Translations under genes and position numbers: made by a program
Part shown: piece by piece, positions 1-9,038 of the stretch
Position numbering within the stretch: the stretch's first letter is position 1
Layout: each line of letters begins with the position of its first letter
Source: an uncultured Opitutia bacterium
Lineage (GTDB): Bacteria; Verrucomicrobiota; Verrucomicrobiia; Opitutales; Puniceicoccaceae
Reading direction: 5' to 3'
Assembly: GCA_913056175.1 (NCBI GenBank)
Contig: CAJXLM010000005.1
Location: 1-64,000, forward strand
Length of the DNA: 64,000 nt
The notes under the pieces: model-generated
Told to the model about the DNA's origin: nothing
Databases searched by the model: none
The model's input: only the letters and a program-made list of their open reading frames with translations

Positions 1-104
1 ATCAAAAACTCCCGCTCCTCCGCCCCCAACCGAAACTCCCCCAACAACTCCCCCCGCAAATAGTAGTACCCCTCCCCTCTCAACTTGTAGCGCCGCCGTC
101 GCAT
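1..104 (-). CDS. Y1/REP-associated tyrosine transposase-like protein, N-terminal fragment
   Basis: A reading frame starts with ATG at 104 on the minus strand and runs off the left edge after 34 codons. It begins MRRRRYKLRGEGYYYL and ends EEREFL. A short basic start, a GEGYYY segment and an EERE segment about ten residues later match the usual N-terminus of Y1 (IS200-like / RAYT) transposases, which bind palindromic REP hairpins. The catalytic HUH motif and tyrosine would lie outside the window, so intactness cannot be judged. A purine-rich GGTGTGGGGGT stretch precedes the start. The palindromic repeats at 425-840 and the hairpins near 1030 and 1070 fit this family. Identification rests on 34 residues only. 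Confidence 0.5.
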   Translation of the reverse strand, partial: MRRRRYKLRGEGYYYLRGELLGEFRLGAEEREFL

Positions 105-186
105 ACCCCCACACCAATACCATGCACCTTCAAAGTCAAGCGTGTGTAAAGCCTGTCATTATTTTCCAGCAAGCTGGATTGGAGAA

Positions 187-220
187 GGGGTGTGGGGAGG
201 TGGGGGCTTGTTGGGTGGGG
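187..220 (+). other. G-rich tract with G-quadruplex pattern
   Basis: The plus strand carries G4-TGT-G4-AGGT-G5-CTTGTT-G3-T-G4, which satisfies the standard four-run quadruplex pattern with loops of 3 to 6 bases. A second G-dense stretch lies at 278-299. The whole stretch from about 180 to 330 is strongly G-skewed on this strand and holds no convincing gene. It separates the transposase-like start from the tandem array. Confidence 0.6.
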
Positions 221-424
221 TCTTTCAGAAAGGGAGGGGAAGGAGTGTTGAGGGGTTGAGGAGTTCGGCGGTTTTTCGGGGGGTTGGGGGAGGTGGGGGT
301 AATTTGTTTTGGGAGGCAACCTTTCGTGTTTTGGGGGCAGTTGACCCTTGAAGGGGGTTTTTCCCGGGCCTTGGGAGAGGACAAGGAGTGGGCCGATCCT
401 GTGGTTTGCGGCGTCCACTCGCTT

Positions 425-840
425 TCCTTTCCGGAAAGCCTTTCCCGGAGGCATATTCCTTTCCGGACAATCGTTTCCGGGAGACCTTTCCTTTCCGGAA
501 AGACTTTCCCGGAGGCGCTTTGCCTCCTGGACGGTCGTTTCCGGGAAACCTTTCTTTTCCGGAAAGCCTTTTCCGGAGGCACTTTCCTTTCCGGACAGTC
601 GTTTCCGGGAGAAGTTTCCTTTCCGGAAAGGTTTTCCCGGGAGCTCTTTCCTTCTTGGAATGCTTTTCCCCGGAGCCCTTTGCTTTCCGGAGGGCTGTCT
701 GGAGGGATCCTTCCTTCCCCGACAGCGGTTTCCGGGAACGCTTCCTTTGCGGACGCATGTTTCTGGGGACGCTTCCTTGGCGGGCGGCCGTTTTTGGGAG
801 TGCATTCCTTTCCGGCCGGTCTTTTCCGGGGATACGGGAG
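425..840. repeat. 32-bp tandem repeat array, about 13 units, with internal CCGG palindromes
   Basis: Units start at about 425, 457, 489, 521, 553, 585, 617, 649, 681, 712 and onward, nearly always 32 bp apart. A unit reads roughly TCCTTTCCGGAAAG, a short linker, TTTCCCGGAGGC and four variable bases, so each has two CCGG-centred halves. Alternate units resemble each other most (AAAG..AGGC against ACAG..GAGA), giving a weak 64-bp super-period. The first seven units are well kept; later ones decay and one is a base short. CTTTCCGGAAAG is a perfect 12-bp palindrome. Since 32 is not a multiple of three, the open frames across it are not credible proteins. Confidence 0.85.
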
Positions 841-1023
841 CGAGCACTTATCCGGAGAGGGCGAGGAACGGGGAAAGAGCAGTGCGCGGCGCGTGGCTTC
901 CCGGGATTCGAGCGCGGCGGGCGTGGGGGGTGGTGGGCTTTTTGAGACTTTGGTTCCCGACCCCAAGATCCCTCCGCTGGAACCGCGGTCACCGTGCGAG
1001 CGCGACCGTGCAAGCGCGGTGCT

Positions 1024-1080
1024 GCAATCCTCACGGATTGCGCTCCGCATCCAACTGTGCACCGGTTCGTTGCCGAACCG
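1024..1080. repeat. pair of REP-like hairpins
   Basis: Two perfect 7-bp stems sit close together: GCAATCC/GGATTGC at 1024-1041 with a 4-base loop, and CGGTTCG/CGAACCG at 1063-1080 with a TTGC loop. Neither has a following T run. The stretch 841-1362 shows no supportable gene. Similar CCGAACCGG-type sequences recur at 7384 and 7495. They could be targets of a RAYT-like transposase or simply structured spacer. Confidence 0.5.
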
Positions 1081-1277
1081 CCGGAATCAGGATCCCTGGA
1101 GAGGGTGTCTTGGAGTCGGACCTTCGGGGACGAAGGGCCTGCGGGCTGTGCAAGCACCTGTCAGGCCACCTCCCCGGCCCTGTTGCCGGGAGGACGTAGA
1201 CCGAAGGAGGCGGAGGAACGGATTCCCGCGGGGGGTTCGCTCGCCGGATCGCGAAGGAGGCGACGCCGGTGTGGCCC

Positions 1278-1323
1278 GTACCACCCCCCGGTTCGCGGCA
1301 GGCGAGACCGGCCCTGGTGGTAC
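1278..1323 (-). terminator. candidate terminator downstream of ahcY
   Basis: GTACCACC (1278-1285) and GGTGGTAC (1316-1323) form an 8-bp inverted repeat about 40 bases beyond the ahcY stop. The loop is itself GC-rich. No T tract follows, so intrinsic termination is not assured. Confidence 0.35.
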
Positions 1324-1362
1324 CCGGGAAACCTCGCAGCCTCCCCCACCCTTCTCGGGGGC

Positions 1363-2787
1363 TCAGTATTTATAGTGCTCCGGCTTGTAGGGCCCTTCCA
1401 CCGGCACGCCGATGTAGTCGGCCTGTTCCGGGCGCAAGGCGGTGAGTCGGGCTCCGATCTTCTCGAGGTGCAGCCGGGCGACTTCCTCATCGATCCGCTT
1501 GGGCAGAATGTAGACCCCGGGCCGGTACTTCTCGAGGTTCTTCCACAGCTCGACCTGGGCGAGGACCTGGTTGCAGAAGGAGTTGCTCATCACGAACGAA
1601 GGGTGCCCGGTGGCACAGCCCAGATTGACGAGCCGGCCCTCGGCGAGCACGTAAATCGCGTGCCCGTCGGGGAAGGTCCACTGGTCGACCTGGGGCTTCA
1701 CCTCGACCCGGCGCAGGTCCGGGGCCGCCTCGAGGCGTTCGATCTGGATCTCGTTGTCGAAGTGGCCGATGTTGCAGACGATGGACTGGTCCTTCATCCG
1801 CTCCATGTGCTCGAGGGTGATGATGTCGCGGTTTCCGGTGGTGGTCACGTAGATGTCCCCGATGGGGAGGGCGTCCTCCACCGTCATCACCCGGAAGCCC
1901 TCCATGGCCGCCTGCAGGGCGCAGATCGGGTCGACCTCGGTGACCACCACCTGAGCCCCCATTCCGCGGAGGGCCTGGGCGCAGCCCTTGCCGACATCGC
2001 CATAGCCACAGACGACCCCCACCTTGCCCGAGATCATGACATCCGTGGCCCGCTTGATGCCGTCGATCAGGGACTCCCGGCACCCGTAGAGATTGTCGAA
2101 CTTCGACTTGGTGACGGAGTCATTCACATTGATCGCCGGGACGAGGAGGCGCTCCTCCTCGTGCATACGGTAGAGACGGTGCACGCCGGTGGTGGTCTCC
2201 TCGGAGACCCCCCTCCACTCCTCGACCACCTTGTGCCAGTGGAGCGGATCCTCGGAGCGAACCGCGCGGAGCTGGGCCTTGAAGGCCTCTTCCTCCCGGC
2301 TTTCCGGCGGCGCGTCCACCCAGTCGTCGCCGTCCTCCATTTCGTAGCCCTTATGGATCATGAGGGTCGCATCGCCGCCATCGTCGACGATGAGGTTGGG
2401 GCCCTTGCCATCCGGCCAGGTGAGGGCCTGGTACGTGCACCACCAGTACTCTTCGAGAGTCTCCCCCTTCCAGGCGAAGACGGGCACGCCGGAGGCGGCC
2501 ACGGCCGCGGCCGCCGGGTCCTGGGTGGAAAAGATGTTGCAGCTGGCCCAGCGCACATCGGCGCCGAGGGCCACGAGGGTGTCGATGAGCACGGCCGTCT
2601 GCACGGTCATGTGCAAGGATCCGCTGATGCGGACCCCGGCGAGGGGCTGTTCCCCGGCGTGCTTCTCCTTCACGGCCATGAGGCCGGGCATCTCTTTCTC
2701 GGCGATCCCGATCTCGATGCGGCCAGCGCCGGCCTGGGAAATGTCGGCGACCTTGTAGTCGGTGGTGGTGGGGGTCTCTACGGGCAT
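1363..2787 (-). CDS. ahcY: adenosylhomocysteinase
   Basis: This cytosolic NAD-dependent enzyme of 474 residues hydrolyses S-adenosylhomocysteine to adenosine and homocysteine, removing the product that inhibits methyltransferases. The family start is present ([14 protein letters not shown]), followed by the substrate-binding [13 protein letters not shown], the [11 protein letters not shown] segment, the Rossmann motif [11 protein letters not shown] and the C-terminal end [10 protein letters not shown]...[10 protein letters not shown]. Its length fits the long bacterial form with an extra insertion in the catalytic domain. It lies just downstream of metK on the same strand with a 62-base gap, so the two probably form a methyl-cycle operon. 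The ATG at 2787 fits the usual family N-terminus. Confidence 0.97.
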   Translation of the reverse strand: MPVETPTTTDYKVADISQAGAGRIEIGIAEKEMPGLMAVKEKHAGEQPLAGVRISGSLHMTVQTAVLIDTLVALGADVRWASCNIFSTQDPAAAAVAASGVPVFAWKGETLEEYWWCTYQALTWPDGKGPNLIVDDGGDATLMIHKGYEMEDGDDWVDAPPESREEEAFKAQLRAVRSEDPLHWHKVVEEWRGVSEETTTGVHRLYRMHEEERLLVPAINVNDSVTKSKFDNLYGCRESLIDGIKRATDVMISGKVGVVCGYGDVGKGCAQALRGMGAQVVVTEVDPICALQAAMEGFRVMTVEDALPIGDIYVTTTGNRDIITLEHMERMKDQSIVCNIGHFDNEIQIERLEAAPDLRRVEVKPQVDQWTFPDGHAIYVLAEGRLVNLGCATGHPSFVMSNSFCNQVLAQVELWKNLEKYRPGVYILPKRIDEEVARLHLEKIGARLTALRPEQADYIGVPVEGPYKPEHYKY

Positions 2788-2849
2788 AAAATCCAGAGTG
2801 GGCGGGGAGGAAGATTCGTTGACTCGGAGCGTTCGGTTCTCGGGGAGGT

Positions 2850-4022
2850 TCAGAGCGCGTTGGTGAGGGCATCCACCCGGTTGGGGCGTTCCCAGGGGAG
2901 GCCGGCCTTCCCGAAGTGGCCGTAGTGGGTGGTGCTGCGGAAGATGGGATCGCGCAGGTCGAGGGCCTCGATGATGCCCGCGGGAGTCAGGTCAAAGGAT
3001 GCGCGGACCGCCCGGGAGAGCTCGAGCTCCGGTACCCGGCCGGTTCCGAAGGTCTGCACGAGCACACTCGTCGGCTCCGGGTACCCGATCGCGTAAGCCA
3101 GCTGGACCTCCGCCTCGTCGGCGAGCCCGGCCGCCACCAGGTTGAGGGCAATCCAGCGGGCCATGTAGGCGGCGGAGCGGTCCACCTTGGTGGCATCCTT
3201 TCCGGAGAAGGCCCCCCCGCCGTGGCGGGACCAGCCGCCGTAGGTATCCACGATGATCTTGCGCCCGGTCAGGCCCGCGTCCGCGTAGGGCCCTCCGGCC
3301 ACGAAACGCCCGGTCGGGTTGGCGAGGAAGCGGGTCTCGGGGAGGAGGAGGTCCTCCGGAAGCACCGCGCGGAGCAGCTCCTCCTCGAGGTGGTGGCGCA
3401 GGTCGGCTTCGCCAATGGCCTCGGTATGCTGGGTGGAGACAACCACATTCTCGAGGCCGATCGGCCGACCGCCCTCGTAGTGCACCGCCACCTGCGCCTT
3501 GCAATCCGGCCGCAGCTCGCGCGTCCAGCCCTCCCCGGAGCGGCGCATCTCCGCGAGCCGGCGGAGGAGGCGGTGGGCGAGCATGACGGGCAAGGGCATG
3601 AATTCCTCGGTCGCCCGGGTGGCGTAGCCGAACATGATCCCCTGGTCGCCGGCTCCCTGCCGGGCCCCCTCCTTGCCCTCGGCCGCCCGCGCGTCCACCC
3701 CCTGCCCGATGTCCCGCGATTGGCGGGTGATCGCGTTGGTCAGGAAAACCTTGTCCGCGTGGAAGATGTCGTCCTCGTGATCGTAGCCGATCCCCCGCAG
3801 GGTATCCCGGACGAGGCAATGGTAGTCGAGGCAAGCCTCCGTGGTGATCTCCCCGGCGAGGAAAACCAGGTTGCTCTTCACGAGCGTCTCGCAAGCCACC
3901 CGGCTCCCCGGATCCCCGGCGAGGCAGGCATCGAGGATCGCGTCGGAGATCGCATCCGCCACCTTGTCGGGGTGGCCCTCGCCCACGGATTCGGAGGAAA
4001 AGGTAAAGCTGTCCTTGCCCAT
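2850..4022 (-). CDS. metK: S-adenosylmethionine synthetase
   Basis: The 390-residue product makes S-adenosylmethionine from methionine and ATP in the cytosol. It opens with the family signature [16 protein letters not shown] and contains the signatures [12 protein letters not shown] and GGGAFSGKD. Length is normal. It is the first gene of the metK-ahcY pair, joining synthesis of the methyl donor to clearance of its by-product. The spacer upstream (4023-4192) is short. On the minus strand a TATGAT-like -10 is visible near 4046-4051, but the -35 match is weak. I found no SAM-riboswitch-like fold there by eye. Confidence 0.97.
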   Translation of the reverse strand: MGKDSFTFSSESVGEGHPDKVADAISDAILDACLAGDPGSRVACETLVKSNLVFLAGEITTEACLDYHCLVRDTLRGIGYDHEDDIFHADKVFLTNAITRQSRDIGQGVDARAAEGKEGARQGAGDQGIMFGYATRATEEFMPLPVMLAHRLLRRLAEMRRSGEGWTRELRPDCKAQVAVHYEGGRPIGLENVVVSTQHTEAIGEADLRHHLEEELLRAVLPEDLLLPETRFLANPTGRFVAGGPYADAGLTGRKIIVDTYGGWSRHGGGAFSGKDATKVDRSAAYMARWIALNLVAAGLADEAEVQLAYAIGYPEPTSVLVQTFGTGRVPELELSRAVRASFDLTPAGIIEALDLRDPIFRSTTHYGHFGKAGLPWERPNRVDALTNAL

Positions 4023-4192
4023 CCGGTCACCAAGACAACCCCCTCACGGGAGTGCAAGAGAATCCATCATAACATCAAAATTCGTTGATCAATCCTATCG
4101 CAACCCGATGGACCGGCCCCTTGGCCGTCGCGCGTCCCGTTCCTTCCCCGAGAAACCTTGTCCCGGTCCCGACCCCCGCCCATCGTCCTTCC

Positions 4193-4567
4193 ATGGACAA
4201 GCTCGAGGAAATTTTTGCCCTGCAGGAGCAGCTGAACGAGCGCATCGGGGTGCACCTGCGCGACCTGGAGCCCGCGGAGCGCCCCGAGTGGGTGCTCAAC
4301 TACGCCCGCGCCCTCCAGCAGGAGACCGCCGAGCTGGTAGACTCCGTGCCGTGGAAGTGGTGGGCGAAGTACCAGGAATTCGACGAGCAGAACGCCCGGG
4401 TCGAGGTCGTCGACCTCTTCCACTTTCTCGTCTCTGCCGCGCAGGCCCTCGGAATGACCGCTGACGATGTGCACCGGGCCTACCTCGCCAAGAACCGAGT
4501 GAACCACGCCCGGCAGGAGAGCGGGTACACCGCCAAGGACGCGGACGACTCCCGCCACATTCGCTGA
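4193..4567 (+). CDS. dimeric dUTPase-like (all-alpha NTP pyrophosphohydrolase) protein
   Basis: A 124-residue, mostly helical protein beginning MDKLEEIFALQEQLNERIG. It carries an E-rich pair of helices, QQETAELVDSVPWKWW and VEVVDLFHFLVSAAQ, matching the metal-binding ExxE...ExxD pattern of dimeric dUTPases and MazG-like pyrophosphatases. The likely reaction is dUTP to dUMP plus pyrophosphate, keeping uracil out of DNA. The WKWWAK segment followed by DLFHF resembles the dUTPase_2 group more than MazG. I chose the ATG at 4193 because the open frame upstream is proline-rich and lacks family character. It is divergent from metK. Confidence 0.75.
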   Translation: MDKLEEIFALQEQLNERIGVHLRDLEPAERPEWVLNYARALQQETAELVDSVPWKWWAKYQEFDEQNARVEVVDLFHFLVSAAQALGMTADDVHRAYLAKNRVNHARQESGYTAKDADDSRHIR

Positions 4568-4680
4568 CCGGGATCGCCCGGGTATCCCCCTCGGGCGGGA
4601 AAGACCCACGCGCGCCCCGCGTTTTCCACGGGCCCCTTTTTCTTTCCCTCTCCCGCATTCCCTCCCTTCCCCTCGTTCCC

Positions 4681-5496
4681 GTGCGCGCCGATCACCACAT
4701 GCACACCCCCCTCTGCGGACACGCCCTTGGCGAGCCCGAGGAGTACGTAGAGGTGGCCGCGCAGCGCGGGCTCGACCGCATCATCTTCACCTGCCACATC
4801 CCGCTCGAGCCCGACGAGGTCTTCGGGGGCCCGGGCATCCGCATGCGGCGCTCGCAGTTGCCGGAGTACCGCGCGGCAGTGGAGCGGGCTCGCCGGCGGG
4901 GCGAGGCACTCGGGGTGGAAGTTCTCCGCGGGATCGAGGCGGAAATCTTTCCGGACACCGATGCCCTCCAGCGCATGGACGAGGTGCTCGCGGCGGAGGA
5001 ATTCGACTTCGTCCTCGGCTCCCAGCACCACCAGCTCGACGGTTATCGCCACTACCTGCAGGCAGCCGGACTCCACGAGGACCCCGCCATCATCCGTTTC
5101 TATTTTGCCGAACTCGCCGAGGCCGCCCGCTCCGGACGCTACGACTCCCTCGCCCACCCGGATGTCATCCAGATCTACGGCACGGTGGAGCCCTTCCACC
5201 CGGAGGACTATCGCCACGAGATTCTCACCTTCCTCGACACGTGCGCGGAGCTCGGCCAACCGCTCGAGGTGAACACTTCCGGCTGGAACAAAGGCATCCA
5301 CCAGGTCCATCCCCATCCGGTCGTCCTTTCGTGGGCCGCCGAGCGCGGCATCCCCCTCACCCTCGGCTCCGACGCCCACGCGCCCGGCCAGGTCGCCCAG
5401 CATTTCCCGCGGGCTCGCGCCCTCCTCCGCTCCCTCGGGGTCGAGGAGGTGCTCACCTTCCGCCGGCGGCAGCCGGAACGTGTACCGTTGGACTGA
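4681..5496 (+). CDS. PHP-domain phosphatase, histidinol-phosphatase (HisJ) family
   Basis: A 271-residue PHP protein beginning at GTG 4681 with the metal-binding motif DHHMHTPLCGHA. Further metal ligands appear in FTCHIPL, GIEAEIF, LGSQHHQ, LAHPDVIQ and near the end GSDAHAPGQVA. The set fits the trinuclear site of HisJ/HisK-type phosphatases, which remove phosphate from L-histidinol phosphate in histidine synthesis. No other his gene is nearby, so the exact substrate stays open, as PHP phosphatases are often misassigned by similarity. It follows the dUTPase-like gene by 113 bases on the same strand. Confidence 0.8.
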   Translation: MRADHHMHTPLCGHALGEPEEYVEVAAQRGLDRIIFTCHIPLEPDEVFGGPGIRMRRSQLPEYRAAVERARRRGEALGVEVLRGIEAEIFPDTDALQRMDEVLAAEEFDFVLGSQHHQLDGYRHYLQAAGLHEDPAIIRFYFAELAEAARSGRYDSLAHPDVIQIYGTVEPFHPEDYRHEILTFLDTCAELGQPLEVNTSGWNKGIHQVHPHPVVLSWAAERGIPLTLGSDAHAPGQVAQHFPRARALLRSLGVEEVLTFRRRQPERVPLD

Positions 5497-5979
5497 GATT
5501 CGGCCGGTGGCAGAGAGAAGCGGACACTCCCGGCGGATCCGTGGCGACCATGACCATGGCTTGTCCCCCCCCTCCTCGCGTCCCGGCTGTGCGGCCCGGG
5601 CAAGTGGACGAGGAGGAACACACCCAAGCGTACGCCCGGTCCGCCGACCCTTCCCCCGCAACCGCATTCTCGCCCGGCCGCACCCTGCCCACCGCGGCTC
5701 CCGGAAGCCGAGAAAACCGCGACTCCGGAGAGCGGTTGCCCCGCCCGGAGCTGGAGCGCCAGTCATGTCCCACCCGGGAATCCCGCGGGCGCCGGAGGGA
5801 ACCCAAGGTTGAGCGCAATCGGCGCGCCGGCCGGGAACCCCTCCGCATTCCCGCACTCCCGCCGCTCCCCTTCCCCGGACGGAGCGATCGGTCCTCGCCC
5901 ACCGTTTCCCTTTGTTGCCAATCGTTTTTGCCTTTGACCTCTCCGCGCGGCGGCGGCCTGCTCCCCCGGGGAGGTCGGG
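5497..5979. other. spacer without supportable gene
   Basis: This 483-base GC-rich stretch between the PHP gene and the MFS gene contains open frames on both strands, but their composition (Arg/Pro/Gly-rich, no recognisable family) is that of chance GC-rich frames. A slightly AT-richer patch near 5910-5940 could hold the promoter of the following gene. I see no clear -10/-35 pair. Confidence 0.5.
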
Positions 5980-7221
5980 GTGCCGAATCCTTGTCCCGAG
6001 ACTGGGAGCCTCCGAATGGGCGTACCGATGATGAGCAGGACCGAGGCAATGCCAGGGCACGGCCTGCTGCTCTGGTGGCTCAGCCTCCTTTTCGTGGCCT
6101 GGATGATTTGGGCGGAGACCAGCTTCCAGTACTACGACACCAGCCTCGGGGCTGATCTCGACCTCTCCCCCGCCCAACTGGCGATGATTGGGGGCGCCTT
6201 CCTGCTGACCTACAGTCTCGTGCAGGTTCCCGTGGGCTGGCTGCTGGACCGTTGGCCGGCCGAACGGATGCTCCTTGCGGGGGTCGCGGTGGCCATCCTC
6301 TGCAGCCTCGGTTTCGGCCGCGCTCATCACTTTGAGGATTTGCTTTTCCTTCGGCTCGGACTCGGGCTCGCCTGTGCGGTGGCCTTTCCCGCATCCGGGC
6401 TTTTGGCGCGCCGAAGTTTGCCTCCCCACAGGTTCTCCCTCGCCATGGGAGCGACCGAAAGCCTGCTGGGATTCGGGGCCGCCCTCGCCGCGGTGATCCC
6501 GATCCTGATCGGGACCTCGGGCTGGCGACTCCAGGTGATCGTGCAAGCCATCGCTCTGCTGATCCTCGTCGCGATCCCACTCTTGCTCCTGCAACGGAGG
6601 CGGTTCCCCACCTCGCCGTCCCCTGACGGGGCGCCGGCGGCCGCTCCTCCCGCGCGCTGGTCCGCGCGAGCCTGCCGGTCCGTGCTGCACGCCTCGGGGA
6701 TTTATGCGTGCGCTGGTGGCCTCCTCTTTGGCCTTGGGCAGTACAACCTGCTGTCCCAGTCGCAGCACTGGAGCGATGGACTCCGGCTGAGCGTGACTTT
6801 GGTGCTTTCCCTGGCGCTGGCCGGCGGGATGCTTCTGGCCGGTCGCCTCGGCAGCCTTCCGCGCCGCCGCCGACCCCTGCTCCTCGGTGGATTCCTGCTG
6901 ACGCTCGCGGCCCTCGTGGTGCTGGTTGGGCCGGCGGATTCCGCCTGGCTGCGAATGGTCGCAGGCGGTGCCTTTGGCCTCGGTCTCGGGCCCTGTGTGC
7001 TCGCCTTCCCGATCGCGGTGGTGGCGGCGCCGCCGGACCGCACCGCCTTCGTCGTGGCAATCGTGAACACCGCGGGCACTCTCGCCGGGGCGCTGTTCAC
7101 CATCGTGTCGGGGTGGCTCCTCCAGCGGGCGGCTGCGGACGAGTCCGACCCCGTCCTCCTCGTCTACGGCCCCTTGGCCCTCGCCGGAATTCTCCTGGCC
7201 CTTCGCACTCCCCAAAGGTGA
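5980..7221 (+). CDS. MFS transporter
   Basis: An integral membrane protein of up to 413 residues with about twelve hydrophobic segments. It starts with a helix around LLLWWLSLLFVAWMIWAET and has the cytoplasmic loop GWLLDRWPAERM, a variant of the MFS loop-2/3 signature. The middle loop is rich in Arg, Pro and Ala (about residues 205-230), separating two six-helix halves. Substrate is unknown. Start choice is uncertain: GTG 5980 has a GGGGAGG sequence upstream, but ATG 6016 or ATG 6049 would give a more typical short N-terminus. It faces the next transporter tail to tail. Confidence 0.85.
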   Translation: MPNPCPETGSLRMGVPMMSRTEAMPGHGLLLWWLSLLFVAWMIWAETSFQYYDTSLGADLDLSPAQLAMIGGAFLLTYSLVQVPVGWLLDRWPAERMLLAGVAVAILCSLGFGRAHHFEDLLFLRLGLGLACAVAFPASGLLARRSLPPHRFSLAMGATESLLGFGAALAAVIPILIGTSGWRLQVIVQAIALLILVAIPLLLLQRRRFPTSPSPDGAPAAAPPARWSARACRSVLHASGIYACAGGLLFGLGQYNLLSQSQHWSDGLRLSVTLVLSLALAGGMLLAGRLGSLPRRRRPLLLGGFLLTLAALVVLVGPADSAWLRMVAGGAFGLGLGPCVLAFPIAVVAAPPDRTAFVVAIVNTAGTLAGALFTIVSGWLLQRAAADESDPVLLVYGPLALAGILLALRTPQR

Positions 7222-7661
7222 AGGGTGACCGCGGCCGACCTTTCCTCCGGAGCGGGAGTGGCACGTCCGTCCCGGTCCCGCAGAATTCTCCCCCTCGGTA
7301 CACCCGGCCAGCGGTCGGGAAAGGGTTCCGGGACCACCCTGCCGGTTGCGAGAGGAGGAAAGGTGGAAGGAGCGTTCGCGTGGGCCGAACCGGTTCCCGA
7401 GGGGAGGAAGGCCCCGTTTTTTTAAGGACCTTCCGCGCGAGGGGAGGACCGCATTGGAATCGCAGTGCCTTGATCCGCGTTCCTCCCGAGCGCGACCGGT
7501 TCGGCATGGCGCAGGACGACCCATTCGCGGGCCGCGCCCAGGTTAGCAACGGTCCCTCCCGGGTTCGCCTCCGGTTCGCTCCGGCGGACCACGGCAATGG
7601 CGTCCACCCTCCCCTGCCCGCCGTCCGCCGGGCCAAAGGCCCACCCCGTTCCCCCTTTTGC
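7222..7661. other. convergent spacer with weak terminator and long-range inverted repeat
   Basis: No convincing gene lies in these 440 bases. A short GGGG/CCCC stem at 7401-7415 is followed by seven T residues (7417-7423), a weak intrinsic terminator for the upstream MFS gene. An 11-bp perfect inverted repeat, GCCGAACCGGT at 7384-7394 and ACCGGTTCGGC at 7495-7505, encloses it. The same CCGAACCGG core occurs in the hairpin at 1063-1080. Confidence 0.5.
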
Positions 7662-9038
7662 CTACCGATTTTTGTCCGGCGCCTTCTCCCGGCCGGGCAT
7701 CCCGGTTCCCCGCAGGGAACAGCCCGCGGTTTCCACCACGAACCAGAGCGCCACCATCCCGACCACGGAGGAGGCGATGAGGAGGAAGGCGGGGATGAGG
7801 TCGGTTCCGGTGAGATCGATCAGCCAGGAATTCAAGGCGGGGGCGGTGCCGCCGAAGAGGGAGGTGGACACGTTGTAGGAGATGGCGAATCCGGCAAAGC
7901 GCACTTGCGTGGGAAACATCGCCGGGAACGTGGCCGAGATGGTACTGAGCTGGGGGGCGTAGAGCAGGCCGAGCAAGGCGAAACCGATGAAAGCCCCGGC
8001 GATGCCCGTGCGCATGAGCAGGTAGAGGGGCACCGCGGCCACCACCAGTCCGATCAGCGAGAACCACCACATCGGTTTCCGGCCGATCCGGTCGGAGAGG
8101 GCCCCGAAGAACGGCAAGAGGACCATCATGAAGAGCATCCCGAGGACCGGAACGATCAGCGAAGTGTCCACGGACAGGCCGAGGTGGCGCTCGAAGTAGG
8201 TCGGCATGTAGCTGAGGATCGTGTAGTTGGCCACATTGAGGGCGACGACCAGCCCGCCAAGGGTGAGCAGCTGCGGCCAATAGATCCGGAACAGGTCGCG
8301 CAATTCCGTTTTCGGGGCCGCCTCTTCCTCCCCGGCGGCCTCCAGTTCCTGGAAGACCGGCGTGTCCTCCATCTTCTTCCGCAGGTAGACGCCGAGAAGG
8401 CCGAGGGGTGCCGCCACGAAGAAGGGGATCCGCCAGCCGAACTCGGCCATCCGCTCCTCTCCGAGCAGCACCGAGAAGAGCAGCATGAGAATCGCACCGA
8501 AAGAAAAGCCCGCGAGGGTGCCGAACTCCAGGAAGCTCCCGAGAAAGCCGCGCTTCGCGTCCGGGGCGTATTCCGCCATGAAGGTGGCGGCTCCCCCGTA
8601 CTCCCCACCCGTCGAGAAGCCCTGCAGCAGGCGCAGCATCACCAGGATCGCGGGTGCCCAGAACCCAATGGACTCGTAGGAGGGGACGAGGCCCACCGCG
8701 AAAGTCGCACTCGCCATCAGCCCGATTGTCAGCGCCAGCACGGCCTTTCGCCCGAGACGGTCCCCCAGCGGACCCCAGAACAGTCCGCCGAGCGGGCGCA
8801 CCAGGAAGGAGATCGCGAAGGTGGCCAGCGCAAAGAGGGTCGCCTCTCCGGCGGCACCGGGAAAGAGAGCCTTGGAAAGATAGACGACCCCGTAGGCGTA
8901 CATCCCGTAGTCGAACCACTCCGTGGCATTCCCCAGTGCGGAAGCTGCCACCGCCCGGCGGATCGTCTTCCGGTCGACTTCCGTGCCGCTTCCCGCGGAA
9001 GTGGCACCATCCGGTAGCGTCGGAGGGGTTGGGGGCAT
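7662..9038 (-). CDS. MFS transporter, metabolite:H+ symporter (MHS/ProP-like) family
   Basis: A 458-residue membrane protein. After a short N-terminus it shows the MHS hallmark NATEWFDYGMYAYGVVYLSK, then GPLGDRLGRKAVL (the MFS loop signature), LRLLQGFSTGGEYGGAATF and, in the second half, GALSDRIGRKPMW. Family members import organic acids or compatible solutes such as proline and betaine together with protons. The substrate here cannot be told from sequence. I chose the ATG at 9038; the frame stays open far upstream, but that part has low-complexity composition. The C-terminal tail is basic. Confidence 0.9.
   Translation of the reverse strand: MPPTPPTLPDGATSAGSGTEVDRKTIRRAVAASALGNATEWFDYGMYAYGVVYLSKALFPGAAGEATLFALATFAISFLVRPLGGLFWGPLGDRLGRKAVLALTIGLMASATFAVGLVPSYESIGFWAPAILVMLRLLQGFSTGGEYGGAATFMAEYAPDAKRGFLGSFLEFGTLAGFSFGAILMLLFSVLLGEERMAEFGWRIPFFVAAPLGLLGVYLRKKMEDTPVFQELEAAGEEEAAPKTELRDLFRIYWPQLLTLGGLVVALNVANYTILSYMPTYFERHLGLSVDTSLIVPVLGMLFMMVLLPFFGALSDRIGRKPMWWFSLIGLVVAAVPLYLLMRTGIAGAFIGFALLGLLYAPQLSTISATFPAMFPTQVRFAGFAISYNVSTSLFGGTAPALNSWLIDLTGTDLIPAFLLIASSVVGMVALWFVVETAGCSLRGTGMPGREKAPDKNR

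Noticed and set aside
425-840. CRISPR array
   Set aside because: The units follow each other without unique spacers and degrade gradually; no cas genes are present.
284-1375. Long open frames across the repeat region on both strands
   Set aside because: They translate the 32-bp repeat in shifting frames, giving Phe/Pro/Gly or Lys/Arg/Pro-rich sequences with no family signal.
4023-4192. SAM riboswitch upstream of metK
   Set aside because: The spacer is short and I could find no conserved SAM-aptamer core; ordinary promoter sequence seems enough.
4480-7524. Open frame of about 1014 codons on the minus strand
   Set aside because: It lies opposite the PHP and MFS genes, is low-complexity and Arg/Gly/Glu-rich, and reflects high GC content rather than a gene.
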